DNA of 64,000 nucleotides. It comes from Bacteroidota bacterium (GTDB taxonomy: Bacteria > Bacteroidota > Rhodothermia > Balneolales > Balneolaceae). Positions within the stretch are counted from its first letter, which is position 1; the number at the start of each line of letters is the position of its first letter. Below are positions 26,903 through 37,465 of the stretch, one piece after another. The notes under the pieces are model-generated. The model made no database searches, was not told the origin of the DNA, and saw nothing but the letters and a program-made list of their open reading frames with translations. Position numbers and translations under genes: made by a program. Location of the stretch: NCBI GenBank assembly GCA_027621355.1, contig JAQCBZ010000003.1:37582-101581 (forward strand), given 5' to 3'.

Positions 26903-27838
26903 ATGAGACCAACAATGAATAGACGCTCTACCCTACTCTCCATTACCTCTCTATTATCCTTTGTCGTGCTGTGGAGCTGTTCGCCCTATGAACAAGACAG
27001 CTACCAGCAAGAGTATGTTGTTGAAGCCTATCTCGTGGAAGGACAGATATTCCCTACAGTGACACTCACTACGTCGGGAGAGCTCTTTGAACCCTTTACG
27101 TTGCGTGACCGACGTGTCGATGGAGCGACCGTCATCATTGAATCTAGCGATGCGGGTCAAATCATGACCTATCAACAAATTGACTCTAGTGGCATCTATG
27201 CTCCCACAGATACCACACAAAAGATTGAAGCAACAGCCACCTATCAACTCACCATTGATGTTCCAGACAAGGATAGCCCCATTCGAGCAACCACCACGGT
27301 ACCCGAGCCTCTAACCGTCTTAGGTGGAATCACAGATAGAGTTGTCTACCAATCCTCAGAGCAACTCGAAATCTTAGTGTCAGGATCACCGGCAGGTCAA
27401 CAACGATTTTTCATTTTTAATACCATTTCCCAGGATCCAAAGGAGGAAGATTTAACCCCTTTTTACAAGGCGACGCTCGAAGATAGTGATGGGGATGTGC
27501 TTCTTGAGGATTTCTACAAAGTGAGCTCAGGGATCTTAAACGAAGCCAATTTCTTCGATGAAAATGGTAATACAGTGCTTCGCTTACCTTGGTTAGCTGT
27601 CTCATTTTATGGGCGAAATGCGATTGTAGCCAATGTCTTGGATAAGAATTCCTACGATTTTGTCAGATCGCAAAGTGTTCAACTGGGCGGGAGCACCCTA
27701 TCACCTGGTGAAATTCAAAATGTGATTAATCATGTGGAGGGAGCTGTCGGTATTTTTGGGAGTATTTCCAGCGACACCATCTACACGACGATAGACAGAA
27801 ACCCATTGCTTGAATTCACTCCTTTAGACCCGAGATAA
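26903..27838 (+). CDS. DUF4249 lipoprotein, partner of the TonB receptor
   Basis: This 311-residue lipoprotein has a lipobox LWSC near residues 23-26, preceded by a hydrophobic helix. The N-terminus of the mature part (YVVEAYLVEGQIFPTVTLT) and the beta-rich pattern fit DUF4249. These genes usually follow CarboxypepD_reg-type TonB receptors, and here only one base separates them. A second ATG at 26915 would give an equally good lipoprotein signal. The function is unknown; surface exposure and ligand capture are plausible from context alone. Confidence 0.82.
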   Translation: MRPTMNRRSTLLSITSLLSFVVLWSCSPYEQDSYQQEYVVEAYLVEGQIFPTVTLTTSGELFEPFTLRDRRVDGATVIIESSDAGQIMTYQQIDSSGIYAPTDTTQKIEATATYQLTIDVPDKDSPIRATTTVPEPLTVLGGITDRVVYQSSEQLEILVSGSPAGQQRFFIFNTISQDPKEEDLTPFYKATLEDSDGDVLLEDFYKVSSGILNEANFFDENGNTVLRLPWLAVSFYGRNAIVANVLDKNSYDFVRSQSVQLGGSTLSPGEIQNVINHVEGAVGIFGSISSDTIYTTIDRNPLLEFTPLDPR

Positions 27839-27887
27839 TGGCATGTAGAGTGAGGAATCTCTCCATGGAAAACCCTATTATACGTGA

Positions 27888-28331
27888 ATGAAAATCCCCA
27901 TTGCAAGTGATCATGCAGGGTATCCTGCCAAAGAATTCGTCAAGACAGTTTTACAGGATCTAGGCCACGATCCTGCCGACTTTGGAACACACTCCGAAGA
28001 GTCTGTTGATTATCCAGATTATGGAGCCAAAGTTGCGTTTGCCGTAAGTCAGAAACAGTATCCTTTAGGGATCTTGTTGTGTGGAAGCGGACAGGGGATG
28101 TGCATGACAGCAAACAAATTTGAAGGAGTAAGAGCGGCCTTAGCGTATGATGAAACGGTCGCTCAACTCTCACGCCAACACAATAATGCAAACGTTTTGT
28201 GCCTTCCAGGGCGTACGTTATCGCACGAACAGCTACGAGACATTGTCACGCAATGGTTAGCCACTGAGTTTGAAGGTGGTCGCCATGAACGAAGAGTAGA
28301 AAAAATTGAATCTTCTAAATCAACGCATTGA
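27888..28331 (+). CDS. rpiB: Ribose-5-phosphate isomerase B
   Basis: This 147-residue enzyme interconverts ribose 5-phosphate and ribulose 5-phosphate in the pentose phosphate pathway. Family residues are visible: SDHAGY at 7-12, active-site C65 in LLCGSGQGM and [16 protein letters not shown] near 95-110. The stop overlaps or abuts the glyA start, and the pair rpiB-glyA is common in bacteria. Confidence 0.94.
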   Translation: MKIPIASDHAGYPAKEFVKTVLQDLGHDPADFGTHSEESVDYPDYGAKVAFAVSQKQYPLGILLCGSGQGMCMTANKFEGVRAALAYDETVAQLSRQHNNANVLCLPGRTLSHEQLRDIVTQWLATEFEGGRHERRVEKIESSKSTH

Positions 28332-28333
28332 GC

Positions 28334-29629
28334 ATGAGTCATTTATCTGAATCCGATCCTACACTGTACAACCTCATTAAAGAAGAAACGCACCGACAGG
28401 ATACTCATTTTGAGCTCATAGCTTCCGAGAACTACGCCTCCCCCGCTGTCATCCAGGCTGGTGGATCGTCCTTAACCAACAAATATGCAGAAGGCTACCC
28501 AGGGAAGCGATACTATGGTGGGTGCGAGGTGGTGGATAAAGTAGAGGATCTGGCACGCGATCGAGCCAAAGAGCTCTTTGATGCAGACTGGGTAAATGTA
28601 CAGCCTCATTCAGGTGCATCCGCCAACATTGCGGTGTACCTCACCTTCATGAAGCCTGGGGATACTATTCTTGGATTGGATCTTGCTCATGGTGGCCATT
28701 TAACCCATGGATCACCTGCCAATTTCTCAGGTATTTGGTTTAATGCTGAGTTTTATGGGGTTGAGCAAGAGACAGGGCGAATCGATATGGATCGAGTTCG
28801 TGAAAAGGCAAAAAAAGTGAATCCACGGTTAATTTCCATTGGTGCCTCAGCCTACAGCCGAGATTTTGACTTCCAAGCCTTTCGATCGATCGCAGATGAA
28901 GTGGGTGCGTTTTTGTGGATGGATATGGCGCATACAGCTGGATTGATAGCCGCTGGCATACTCAATGACCCCCTTCCCCATGTGGATGTTGTCACAACAA
29001 CGACACACAAAACATTGCGTGGCCCAAGGAGTGGGATGATCTTGATTGGCAAAGACAAGGAGAATACTCTTGGTGTGGTGGCACCCAAATCTGGACGCAC
29101 GAAGATGTGGAGTGAAGTCCTAGACAATGCCGTCTTTCCAGGATCTCAAGGTGGGCCTTTGATGCATATTATCGCGGCCAAGGCCGTTGCATTTGGTGAG
29201 GCACTGCGACCTGAATTCAAAACCTATCAACAACAAGTCGTCGCCAACGCCAAAGCTATGGGTGAAGTCTTTGTAGAGAAAGGGTATTCGATTATTTCAG
29301 GTGGGACCGACAACCATTTGATTCTTGTTGATTTAAGAAACAAAGGCATTACGGGTAAGCTCGCTGAGGAGACGTTGGACAGAGCCTCCATTACGCTGAA
29401 CAAAAATATGATCCCTTTTGACCCAGAAAGCCCCTTTGTGACCTCAGGTATTCGTATTGGCGCTCCTGCAATGACCACTCGAGGATTTCAAGAAGAAGAG
29501 TTTAGACAAGTCGCTACCTTGATTGATCGTGTCCTCACTTCTCCTGAAGATGAGTCGGTCCTCCATGCCGTGAAAGCTGAGGTAAACGCTTTGTGTGAGG
29601 CATATCCACTGACTACTCATAGGCTCTAA
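28334..29629 (+). CDS. glyA: Serine hydroxymethyltransferase
   Basis: This PLP enzyme converts serine and tetrahydrofolate to glycine and methylene-tetrahydrofolate. Motifs include [12 protein letters not shown] near residue 20, [18 protein letters not shown] near 45, and the PLP lysine K226 in [14 protein letters not shown] use ATG at 28334 (431 residues). A TTG at 28328 would add two residues and overlap the rpiB stop in TTGA; neither has a clear ribosome site. tatC follows after two bases. Confidence 0.96.
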   Translation: MSHLSESDPTLYNLIKEETHRQDTHFELIASENYASPAVIQAGGSSLTNKYAEGYPGKRYYGGCEVVDKVEDLARDRAKELFDADWVNVQPHSGASANIAVYLTFMKPGDTILGLDLAHGGHLTHGSPANFSGIWFNAEFYGVEQETGRIDMDRVREKAKKVNPRLISIGASAYSRDFDFQAFRSIADEVGAFLWMDMAHTAGLIAAGILNDPLPHVDVVTTTTHKTLRGPRSGMILIGKDKENTLGVVAPKSGRTKMWSEVLDNAVFPGSQGGPLMHIIAAKAVAFGEALRPEFKTYQQQVVANAKAMGEVFVEKGYSIISGGTDNHLILVDLRNKGITGKLAEETLDRASITLNKNMIPFDPESPFVTSGIRIGAPAMTTRGFQEEEFRQVATLIDRVLTSPEDESVLHAVKAEVNALCEAYPLTTHRL

Positions 29630-29631
29630 GC

Positions 29632-30462
29632 ATGGCTGAGCAACGCGACGTCATGTCTGCGGTGCCGCCAAAAGCGAAACCGCCAAAACGAGACCCCGCG
29701 GCCTCTATGTCATTCTTGGATCATCTCGAGGAGCTACGATGGAGGTTGTTTCGAGGACTCATAGGCATGATTGCAGGTATTGTTGCTGCCTTTTTCTTTC
29801 AGGATTTTATCATTAATGAATTAATCCTAGGGCCCACAAAGAAGGATTTCTTCATGTATCAGCTCATCGGGATTGACGCAGTTGAGCTATCGCTGATCAG
29901 CCGTAAATTGCCTGGGCAGTTTTTCACCTATTGGGGTACACTCATTGTTGTGGGATTCATCATTGGCTCCCCCATTTTTTTCTATCAATTATGGGCCTTT
30001 ATTGCTCCTGCATTAAATATGAAGGAGAAACTTCGCACCTTTGGCCACACCCTGTTTATCTCTTTTTTCTTCCTTTTGGGGGTTTCGTTTGGGTACATGA
30101 TTTTGGTTCCTTTTGCCGTTCAGTTTTTCACACAATTTGTCATTGCAGATGTGATTGCCAATGAGTTTGATATCAATGAATACTTCACAAGCGTGTCGAT
30201 GTGGACTTTGTCTTGTGGTGTTTTATTTCAGATTCCTGTGGCAAGCTTCTTTCTAACCAAATTAGAACTCATTACACCATCCTGGCTACGTAATTACTGG
30301 AGACAAGCTATTGTTGCCATCATGGTGATGGCTGCTGTATTAACGCCTCCAGATCCTGTGAGCCAAGTACTGCTTGCCGCTCCTCTTGCGTTATTGTACC
30401 AAGTCGCGATTCTCACCAGCAAACTTGCCCTTCGTGGGGTAGATAAGTCCAAAGCTGCTTAA
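29632..30462 (+). CDS. tatC: Sec-independent translocase subunit TatC
   Basis: This 276-residue inner-membrane protein is the receptor for twin-arginine signal peptides. The N-terminal SFLDHLEELRWRLFRG (about residues 27-42) is the family signature, followed by six hydrophobic segments and the conserved FYQLWAFIAPAL near 111. The end contains ATVLTPPDP-like AVLTPPDPVSQ. A 25-residue cytosolic extension precedes the signature. No tatA or tatB gene is adjacent. It is two bases after glyA. Confidence 0.95.
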   Translation: MAEQRDVMSAVPPKAKPPKRDPAASMSFLDHLEELRWRLFRGLIGMIAGIVAAFFFQDFIINELILGPTKKDFFMYQLIGIDAVELSLISRKLPGQFFTYWGTLIVVGFIIGSPIFFYQLWAFIAPALNMKEKLRTFGHTLFISFFFLLGVSFGYMILVPFAVQFFTQFVIADVIANEFDINEYFTSVSMWTLSCGVLFQIPVASFFLTKLELITPSWLRNYWRQAIVAIMVMAAVLTPPDPVSQVLLAAPLALLYQVAILTSKLALRGVDKSKAA

Positions 30463-30512
30463 TGCGAACATCATAGTGTAGACTGGCGTCAAAAAATCTT
30501 ATTTTAATCTTT

Positions 30513-31043
30513 ATGACATATTTGATGAAGACCGTTCAAACCATGCGTTCACTCTTTCTATTGGCTGCGCTACCTGTAATCCTCGCTGGTTGCTTAGAAT
30601 CTAGTTCAAGTATTATCGCTCCTACTGAGCCAACCGAACCAGATTTCAGCACAGTCCCCGCACCATACGATACGACGGGCAAGCCTACCATTATCCTAGA
30701 CGGTGGAACTGTTGCCTATTTGGTGCATCAAACGGACCACCCATTTATTGCTCAACCAAGGGATCAAGTGGCAATCTTTTTAACACTCAGAAAACTTGAC
30801 GGTGAGATTGTTTCAAGCACCTACTCTGACAGCACTACCACAGCAAGTCTTGTAGATGTACAGGGTATTTCCGTGTCTGGCCTTAGAAAAGGTGTTCTTG
30901 GCATGAGAGTGAATGAGAAGCGCACACTTTTTGTACCGCCAAGTGAGGGGTTTGCCGATGTCGATTCCAACAATGTGAACTACGATCTCCGCAACGATAC
31001 CATTCGGTATGACGTCTTGTTGGACCGCATCTACGACAATTAA
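30513..31043 (+). CDS. FKBP-like lipoprotein
   Basis: This is a 176-residue exported lipoprotein with lipobox LAGC (Cys near residue 27). The mature part resembles FKBP-type peptidyl-prolyl isomerases: DQVAIFLTLRKLDGEIVSSTY for the first strands, then GLRKGVLGMRVNEKRTLFVPPSEGF, matching the family GMKxGEKRxLxIPPxxxY, and a final strand RYDVLLDRI. Several active-site aromatic residues of canonical FKBPs appear changed, so catalysis is uncertain. ATGs at 30513, 30525 and 30543 are all possible. It stands alone after tatC and is followed by a weak terminator. Confidence 0.7.
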   Translation: MTYLMKTVQTMRSLFLLAALPVILAGCLESSSSIIAPTEPTEPDFSTVPAPYDTTGKPTIILDGGTVAYLVHQTDHPFIAQPRDQVAIFLTLRKLDGEIVSSTYSDSTTTASLVDVQGISVSGLRKGVLGMRVNEKRTLFVPPSEGFADVDSNNVNYDLRNDTIRYDVLLDRIYDN

Positions 31044-31059
31044 GTTGTCTTGCTTTTTT
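31035..31059 (+). terminator. Probable terminator after the FKBP-like gene
   Basis: GACAA (31035-31039) and TTGTC (31045-31049) form a five-pair stem with loop TTAAG, followed by TTGC and six T residues at 31054-31059. The stem overlaps the stop codon. It is weak but correctly placed before the convergent alanine racemase gene. Confidence 0.45.
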
Positions 31060-31074
31060 AACTACTCAGATTCA

Positions 31075-32205
31075 TTACTCAAAGGAAGATTTACGTAGGT
31101 GAAGTACCTCACGAGGGACGCGATCGGTCCATCGAGTACATAGTTCATAGGGGATTGTCTCAGCCATGCGAGCCATTTCCCAGGCGTCCATTCCATGCCC
31201 ACCAAAAAGATGGACGTTGGTAAACGCAGGGACCTTTGTTGGCGCATACACAAGAATGTAATCCATGGTTACTCGTCCCGCAAGTAGACACTTCATCCAA
31301 CCTCCATCTGTTTGGACTGCAACCCATGCCTCACCTGGGGGTAGATTACGCGGGTAACCATGCGCATAGCCTACCGGAATCGTCAAAATGACCCCATCCT
31401 CTGGCACTGGCCATACCCACCCATAGCTCACACTATCACCTTCTGAAATGGGCCGCTGTTGAATCACTTCACTCACCCATGTGGTGGTGGGTTGTAGTTT
31501 TTTGACAATAGATTGGACTTGAGCGCTTTGTTTCCTAGGTGGAATCGGTGAAAGACCCCATAATGGAAGCCCAGTACGTACGATTGAGCCCATGGGGGCT
31601 TGTCCAGAGAGTGATGCAGCACCATTTGAGATGTATTTGAGGGGGATTTCATCAAAATACTCCATCGCTTTCTCAAATTGAGCATGCTGAGTAGGCACCC
31701 CTGGATGATCTGCCTCATCAGCCATCGCATAATGGGTATAAACCCCTCCACAACGAAGACGACTGTTTAGAATGGCTTGTTGTCGGGCCGATGCCCAATC
31801 CTTAGGATCAATGCCAAGTCGGTGCATCCCCGTGTCAAGATTCAGATGATAGCGCGTTCCATCCATCAAAATGGAAAAGTGTGAGAGATCACTAATCGTC
31901 GCGGTAATATCATAGGTAACGTATGATACTGCCGTTTCGGCTGTAGGAACCCCCATCACAAGTATGGGCGAGGTAACTCTTGCGGCTCGTAGTTCAATGG
32001 CTTCATCCAACGTGGCTACGGCCATCATATCCACAAGAGGATCAAGCACCTGCCCCATGACCTTGGCACCATGCCCATAAGCGTTGGCTTTCACCACCGC
32101 CATCAAACGGGTATCCGATCCAATCCACTCACGTACAACACCGACATTTGCTCGGACTTTATCGGCATCAATCTCGAGGTTGGATGTAGGAAATTGTGGT
32201 TTCAT
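31075..32205 (-). CDS. alr: Alanine racemase
   Basis: This PLP enzyme interconverts L- and D-alanine for peptidoglycan. From ATG at 32205 it has 376 residues with the PLP lysine K39 in VVKANAYGHG. YHLNLDTGMHRLG and the catalytic-Tyr region DSVSYGWVW are also visible. An ATG at 32217 adds four residues. Some substitutions in the C-terminal domain are unusual, but the family is clear. It is downstream of the oxidoreductase gene on the same strand, separated by 21 bases. Confidence 0.92.
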   Translation of the reverse strand: MKPQFPTSNLEIDADKVRANVGVVREWIGSDTRLMAVVKANAYGHGAKVMGQVLDPLVDMMAVATLDEAIELRAARVTSPILVMGVPTAETAVSYVTYDITATISDLSHFSILMDGTRYHLNLDTGMHRLGIDPKDWASARQQAILNSRLRCGGVYTHYAMADEADHPGVPTQHAQFEKAMEYFDEIPLKYISNGAASLSGQAPMGSIVRTGLPLWGLSPIPPRKQSAQVQSIVKKLQPTTTWVSEVIQQRPISEGDSVSYGWVWPVPEDGVILTIPVGYAHGYPRNLPPGEAWVAVQTDGGWMKCLLAGRVTMDYILVYAPTKVPAFTNVHLFGGHGMDAWEMARMAETIPYELCTRWTDRVPREVLHLRKSSFE

Positions 32206-32226
32206 GAACGTCACCAAAGTGGTGTT

Positions 32227-33840
32227 TTATGAGCCTCCAAATAAGGATGGCTTGATATCTTTAAGGATTACCTTAGCAGCATTACGTCCTGCTGCTCCAA
32301 ATACTCCCCCTCCAGGATGGCAAGAAGCACTCGCCAGATAGAGTCCCTTGATTGGAGTTTTGTACTGACTCATTTCCGGTAATGGGCGGAACATAAACAT
32401 TTGATCAAAATTCATCTCCACGTGCATCACATTTCCACGAAGTAACCCGTGTTTTCGCTCAATATCCAAGGGCGACTGGATCACCCAATCAATGAGCTTT
32501 CCTTTCATATTTGGGGCATATCGCTCCACCACTCCATAAATCTTTTCTGCCTCACGCTCTCGTATGTCATCCCAATGGACTCCATTCGCAAGCTCATAAG
32601 GATGCCATTGTGCCCAGGCAAAAAGTGTATGAGCCCCATCTTTGGCAACATCTGGGTCAATTTTTGAGAAGGTCATAGCTAATACAGCAGGATCTTCAGG
32701 TGGATTGCCTTTCATGTAATCTCCAACCGCACGGTGCATATAGTCCACGGATGGAGCCAACAATTGCATTCCATTGTGAATATCAGGATCACCCGGTGCT
32801 GCGGTGTAATCTGGTAGCTCTTCAACCGCACAACGAATCACCATCCCAAAGCCATTACCCACTTGAATATTCTCCACTCGCTTGAGGAGATGATCCTCTA
32901 GATGTTCTTTACCAACCATTCCAAGCATCGTTGTCTGAACATGTGCATTAGACACCACAAGATCGGCCCGGAATTCACGTCCATCTTTGGTCACGGCGCC
33001 AATCGCTCGTCCCTGGTCAATCATTATATGATCCACTTCAGCATCACACACCACCTCTCCTCCATGAGCCTCTAAATAACGAGCCATCGCCTGTGTAAGC
33101 ATCCCACTCCCCCCTCTTGGGTGTTTTGCACCACTTTGATGCAGCATGGATTGCCAACCCACAAAGTCACCCGTAGCAGGGGCATCAGGCACAGGACCTG
33201 ACTGAGCCGCAAACCAAACCAAGGCGGCTTTGAGGTATGGACTGTCAAAGGCATCCTCTACAACCTTACCATAGCTACCGAGGATTTTTTGCAAGCCCTG
33301 CATCGATTCCCCTTTTTTGAACATGGCTCCATCTCGCATTTGTCCTTTTGCCATTTCGGCGACAATGCCTCCTGCAGTGGGTGGAATCTGAAACGTCTTG
33401 AGTACCCCTTTGTTAATTTTTTCCCAAAAGGTGATGAACTCTCTATAATTTGCCACATCCGATGGGCTAACCTGCCCAATCGACTCAAGGGTTCTTTCCA
33501 GGTCTTTATAAAAATGGATCACCCCTTTTCCATCCGGTAGGGGATAGCTCATCATGGGGTCCATATCGATGTACTCAAGCCCGTAATTCTCGAGCTCGAG
33601 TTCCTCAATAATTCCCGTCTGATGAATCATAATGTGAACAGAGGATCCTATATCCATTCTAAACCCATGTGGATGGGTCGGTGATTCAAAATGCGTTTCC
33701 GTACAGACCGCTCCACCCAAAGACTCTCGACGCTCCAGCACCGTCACCTTATGGCCTGCTTTTGCCAAATAACAGGCCGCAATCAATCCATTATGACCTG
33801 ATCCAATAACAAGGATACGCTTAGAAGAAGATGACGGCAT
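32227..33840 (-). CDS. FAD-dependent oxidoreductase (phytoene desaturase/PYROXD2-like)
   Basis: This 537-residue flavoprotein has an N-terminal dinucleotide fold (VIGSGHNGLIAACYLAKAG, then VTVLERRESLGG) and a C-terminal FAD motif YLASASCHPGGGVFGAAGRNAA. The overall pattern fits the COG1233 group nearest to PYROXD2, and not a classical CrtI, as no other carotenoid gene is nearby. The substrate is unknown. It precedes alr on the same strand and diverges from sppA across 95 bases. Confidence 0.82.
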   Translation of the reverse strand: MPSSSSKRILVIGSGHNGLIAACYLAKAGHKVTVLERRESLGGAVCTETHFESPTHPHGFRMDIGSSVHIMIHQTGIIEELELENYGLEYIDMDPMMSYPLPDGKGVIHFYKDLERTLESIGQVSPSDVANYREFITFWEKINKGVLKTFQIPPTAGGIVAEMAKGQMRDGAMFKKGESMQGLQKILGSYGKVVEDAFDSPYLKAALVWFAAQSGPVPDAPATGDFVGWQSMLHQSGAKHPRGGSGMLTQAMARYLEAHGGEVVCDAEVDHIMIDQGRAIGAVTKDGREFRADLVVSNAHVQTTMLGMVGKEHLEDHLLKRVENIQVGNGFGMVIRCAVEELPDYTAAPGDPDIHNGMQLLAPSVDYMHRAVGDYMKGNPPEDPAVLAMTFSKIDPDVAKDGAHTLFAWAQWHPYELANGVHWDDIREREAEKIYGVVERYAPNMKGKLIDWVIQSPLDIERKHGLLRGNVMHVEMNFDQMFMFRPLPEMSQYKTPIKGLYLASASCHPGGGVFGAAGRNAAKVILKDIKPSLFGGS

Positions 33841-33935
33841 AGCTAAATCTGCTGACTAGGATTTTGAACCCAAAGGGCGTTTCTTTCGTATAAGATAACG
33901 TTCTTGTAACCGAAACCGTTTTATCCATAAAGCTC

Positions 33936-35729
33936 ATGCGTTTTTTATCCACATTTTTTGCCTCATTACTCGCCTTTTTTGTGGCGATTGGTCTCCTTTT
34001 TATCTTGACGATTGCCATTGTGGCCAGTAGCTCTTCCGATCCGGAGCCCTACATACAAGAGAACACCGTTCTCAAAATTGATCTAAGTGGCACCCTCTCC
34101 ATGAGAGCAGATCAAGATCCATTTGAAGCCTTATTTAACGAAGGTGATGTCCCATTATCCATTGAGTCCTTGACCGACGTGCTAGAAAAAGCAGCTGTCG
34201 ATGAACGAATCAGTGGCATTTGGCTTGAAACAGAGTTCATCGGTGGTAGTTGGGTAGCGTTGGAAGAGGCGCACCGATTACTGACACAGTTCAAGGAAGA
34301 GTCAGGCAAGTTTGTCCTCGCCAGCACCACAGATCTTGGATTTGATGAGATGGGATACTACTTAGCATCGACAGCAGAAACGATTTATGCACCTTCACAA
34401 GCCTATTTTGAATTTAATGGATTTGTGATGCAGCTAAGCTATTATCAAGAATTATTAGACAAGATTGGTGTAGAACCCGAAATCTTTCGTGTAGGAAAAT
34501 ATAAGTCTGCTGTTGAGCAGTGGTTAACGGATGAAATCTCCCCTGCTGACAGAGAACAACGGGAAGCACTTCTAGCACAGGTTAAAGGTGAATTTTTATC
34601 CAAGGTCTCCCTCAAAACAGGACTTTCTGTAGCGGAGCTTGATGACCTTATGGACGAACTCTACACTGGAAGTATGGTAGATGGTCATGCCGCAGGGCTC
34701 ATTGATGAACTTGCATTTCCCAACGACATCCGCAAAGCAGTGGCTGAGGCAGCCGGTATTGAAGAGGTAGATGATTTGGAATTGGTTGACTTTGGTCGGT
34801 ATGCCAAAGTGAGTCGTCGTGAAGCAGGATTGCAAGAAAACTCGTCGGACAATGAGCTGGCTGTTGTGTATGCCTCGGGTGCCATTATGCCGTCCATCCC
34901 AAGCGACTTTCCTTTTGAGTCAGACAATTCTATAACCTTTGAGGCCTTGAATAAGACACTTGATGAGCTTGAGGACGACGACGATGTGAAAGGTGTAATC
35001 CTTTTTGTGGAAAGTCCAGGTGGCTCAGCATCCACTAGTGAGCTGATTTGGAACCGCCTCAAAACATTCTCGGAGACTAAGCCAATCTATACCTACATGG
35101 GATCTGTTGCAGCCTCAGGCGGATATTACATTGCAGCAGGAACACAAAAGATTTATGCCTCTCCAAATACCATTACAGGTTCTATCGGTATTTTTAGAAC
35201 CATGTTTAATGCGGAAGAGTTGATGAATGATCGACTTGGAATTACACTCAGTGAGGTTCAGACAGATCCTCATGCCGATATCTTAACGATGACACGTCCG
35301 TTGACGGGAGCTGAGCGAAGAGCCCTTCAGAATGCTACAAACCAAGGGTATGAACGATTCTTAGAAGTCGTTGCTGAGTCTCGCAATATGACGCGAGATG
35401 AGGTTCATACGCTGGCTCAAGGACGTGTATGGCCCGGTTCAATGGCTCAGGAGGTAGGTCTTGTGGACGGGCTTGGCACTCTAGATGATGCTCTTGCTGC
35501 ACTTGCGGAAGAAGCTGGACTAGAGGACTTCTTCATTGAACGGTATCCTGCACCCAAAGACCCACTAGAGGAATTCTTTGGCACAAGTAGTCAAATGATG
35601 GCTCAATGGTCGATTCAATGGTTACCAGAGCCACTACAAGAGGTCTTAAGCCAACCCATGATGGAAGACCCCAAAGCGATGAGCCGTCAAACATGGGCCT
35701 TATCGCCAGTTAAAATCGAAATTCAATAA
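33936..35729 (+). CDS. sppA: Signal peptide peptidase SppA, 67K type
   Basis: This 597-residue membrane-anchored protease degrades cleaved signal peptides. An N-terminal helix (residues 10-31) anchors two tandem ClpP-like halves. The long-form catalytic dyad is visible: K190 in VGKYKSAVEQW and S394 in GSVAASGGYYIAAG, matching positions in E. coli SppA. The active form is probably a periplasmic tetramer. It is a single-gene unit that converges on rho, with 19 bases between stops. Confidence 0.94.
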   Translation: MRFLSTFFASLLAFFVAIGLLFILTIAIVASSSSDPEPYIQENTVLKIDLSGTLSMRADQDPFEALFNEGDVPLSIESLTDVLEKAAVDERISGIWLETEFIGGSWVALEEAHRLLTQFKEESGKFVLASTTDLGFDEMGYYLASTAETIYAPSQAYFEFNGFVMQLSYYQELLDKIGVEPEIFRVGKYKSAVEQWLTDEISPADREQREALLAQVKGEFLSKVSLKTGLSVAELDDLMDELYTGSMVDGHAAGLIDELAFPNDIRKAVAEAAGIEEVDDLELVDFGRYAKVSRREAGLQENSSDNELAVVYASGAIMPSIPSDFPFESDNSITFEALNKTLDELEDDDDVKGVILFVESPGGSASTSELIWNRLKTFSETKPIYTYMGSVAASGGYYIAAGTQKIYASPNTITGSIGIFRTMFNAEELMNDRLGITLSEVQTDPHADILTMTRPLTGAERRALQNATNQGYERFLEVVAESRNMTRDEVHTLAQGRVWPGSMAQEVGLVDGLGTLDDALAALAEEAGLEDFFIERYPAPKDPLEEFFGTSSQMMAQWSIQWLPEPLQEVLSQPMMEDPKAMSRQTWALSPVKIEIQ

Positions 35730-35748
35730 AAAATTGAGAGGCGGGGAG

Positions 35749-37404
35749 TTACTTATTCATGGAGAGTAAGAACTCCTCATTATCTCTCGTCCCTTTTATC
35801 TTGTCAAGGAGGAAGTCCATCGCCTCGTAGGCGTTGTGATTGGTCAGATAGCGTCGCAATAGAACCACCTTTTCACGCTCACTATCAGGGACAAATAGTT
35901 CTTCTCGTCTGGTACCACTCTTGAAGACGTCAATTGCAGGATAAATTCGTCGGTCGGAGAGTTTACGATCAAGAACGACTTCCATATTCCCTGTCCCTTT
36001 AAACTCTTCAAAAATGACGTCATCCATTCTGGATCCTGTCTCCACAAGAGCTGTAGCCACAATGGTTAAGCTTCCACCTCCTTCGATATTCCTTGCTGAA
36101 CTGAAGAGCTGTCTTGGCACTTTGAGAGCTTCCGTATCGACACCACCACTCATCGTACGACCACTGTTGTTTGCACAAACATTGTAGGCTCGTGACAATC
36201 GGGTAATTGAGTCCATCAAAATGAGCACATCATGCTTGCATTCCACAAGACGTTTCGCCTTCTCAAACATAATTTCAGCCAATCCAATGTGATTTTCTGG
36301 CTTCTCGTCGAAGGTTGAGGCGACTACTTCCGCATTACGTACGGTACGACGCATTTCTGTCACCTCTTCCGGACGCTCATCAATGAGCAGAATGATGGTC
36401 TTCGTCTCTGGATGATTCTCAGCAACAGCATTCGCGATATTGCGAAGAATGGTGGTCTTACCTGTCTTAGGTTGAGCGACGATCAGCGAACGTTGACCTT
36501 TGCCCAACGGAGCAAATAAGTCTATTAGCCGCGTGGAAATCTCCGAGGGTTCATATTCCAATACATATCGCTGATTGGGATAAATTGGCATCAATTCTTC
36601 AAAGTCCTGTCGATCGTCTAATGTATCAGGAAAACGCCCATTGACTGCTTCTACACGTAACAATGCGAAATATCTCTCCCCTATTTTTGGTGGTCGTATA
36701 ATCCCAACCACGCTATCGCCTTGCTTCAGTCTAAAACGCTTCACCTGAGATTGGCTCACATAAATATCATCTGGACTTGGTTTGAAATTGTAGTTCACAC
36801 TACGCAAAAAGCCATAGCCATCTGGAAGAATCTCAAGCGTCCCTTCATTGACAATGTATTTGCCAAGTTTTGGGGTAATCTCTGCGAGTCGCTCTTCTAG
36901 TGTATCTGCTGAGGATGTAGGCAGTCCATCATCTTCTGCAGGTCTTTGCTTGTGAGCTGATTCCCCATGAGTAGACGGTTTAGTCGACGAGTGGTCATCC
37001 TTTTTCTCTCCTGATGTTGATCTAGACGTAGAAGGCTCGTCCTGTGGCGAGGATTTTTGATAACTCGACGTGTGAGAGCCCCCATACAGGGTAGAGCCGT
37101 TAGAAGGTTTTGATGGAACGATGGGTTCAAGATCACTTGACACGTTCTCGTTCTCGTCCGATGCATGCTTGTCTGCCGCATCTATGTCCGCAGATTTGAG
37201 CTCCCCATCAGACGTTAAATCAAAACGCTGAATCGGACGCATGCCTGGTATCGCAACATCAGGATGTTGCTGAGCTTCAAGGATGGCAGCTATAAGATCG
37301 TCCTTTCGTAGTCCCGAGACTCGACGAATATGGTAAGATTTAGCTGTCGCACGTAATTGTGTAAGCGACTGACGCTTCAGTTCTTCAGCGGTGTTCTCTG
37401 ACAT
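35749..37404 (-). CDS. rho: Transcription termination factor Rho
   Basis: From ATG at 37404 (551 residues) the protein has an N-terminal Rho_N helix region ([23 protein letters not shown]), a disordered linker at about 65-170 rich in Ser, Asp and Pro, the RNA-binding cold-shock fold ([15 protein letters not shown]) and the ATPase core with Walker A in [10 protein letters not shown]. The family signature [14 protein letters not shown] and the Q-loop/R-loop region [16 protein letters not shown] are intact. The linker makes it over 120 residues longer than E. coli Rho, as is common in Bacteroidota. An ATG at 37416 adds four residues. Confidence 0.96.
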   Translation of the reverse strand: MSENTAEELKRQSLTQLRATAKSYHIRRVSGLRKDDLIAAILEAQQHPDVAIPGMRPIQRFDLTSDGELKSADIDAADKHASDENENVSSDLEPIVPSKPSNGSTLYGGSHTSSYQKSSPQDEPSTSRSTSGEKKDDHSSTKPSTHGESAHKQRPAEDDGLPTSSADTLEERLAEITPKLGKYIVNEGTLEILPDGYGFLRSVNYNFKPSPDDIYVSQSQVKRFRLKQGDSVVGIIRPPKIGERYFALLRVEAVNGRFPDTLDDRQDFEELMPIYPNQRYVLEYEPSEISTRLIDLFAPLGKGQRSLIVAQPKTGKTTILRNIANAVAENHPETKTIILLIDERPEEVTEMRRTVRNAEVVASTFDEKPENHIGLAEIMFEKAKRLVECKHDVLILMDSITRLSRAYNVCANNSGRTMSGGVDTEALKVPRQLFSSARNIEGGGSLTIVATALVETGSRMDDVIFEEFKGTGNMEVVLDRKLSDRRIYPAIDVFKSGTRREELFVPDSEREKVVLLRRYLTNHNAYEAMDFLLDKIKGTRDNEEFLLSMNK

Positions 37405-37465
37405 ATAAAATAACATGGCGGTCGATGGCGGAAGCTTATGATCGACCCAAATTCCCTATCTCAAA

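Noticed and set aside
34685..35062. 125-codon minus-strand frame inside sppA
   Set aside because: It has a poly-Ser tract that is the mirror of acidic codons in sppA; a typical shadow frame.
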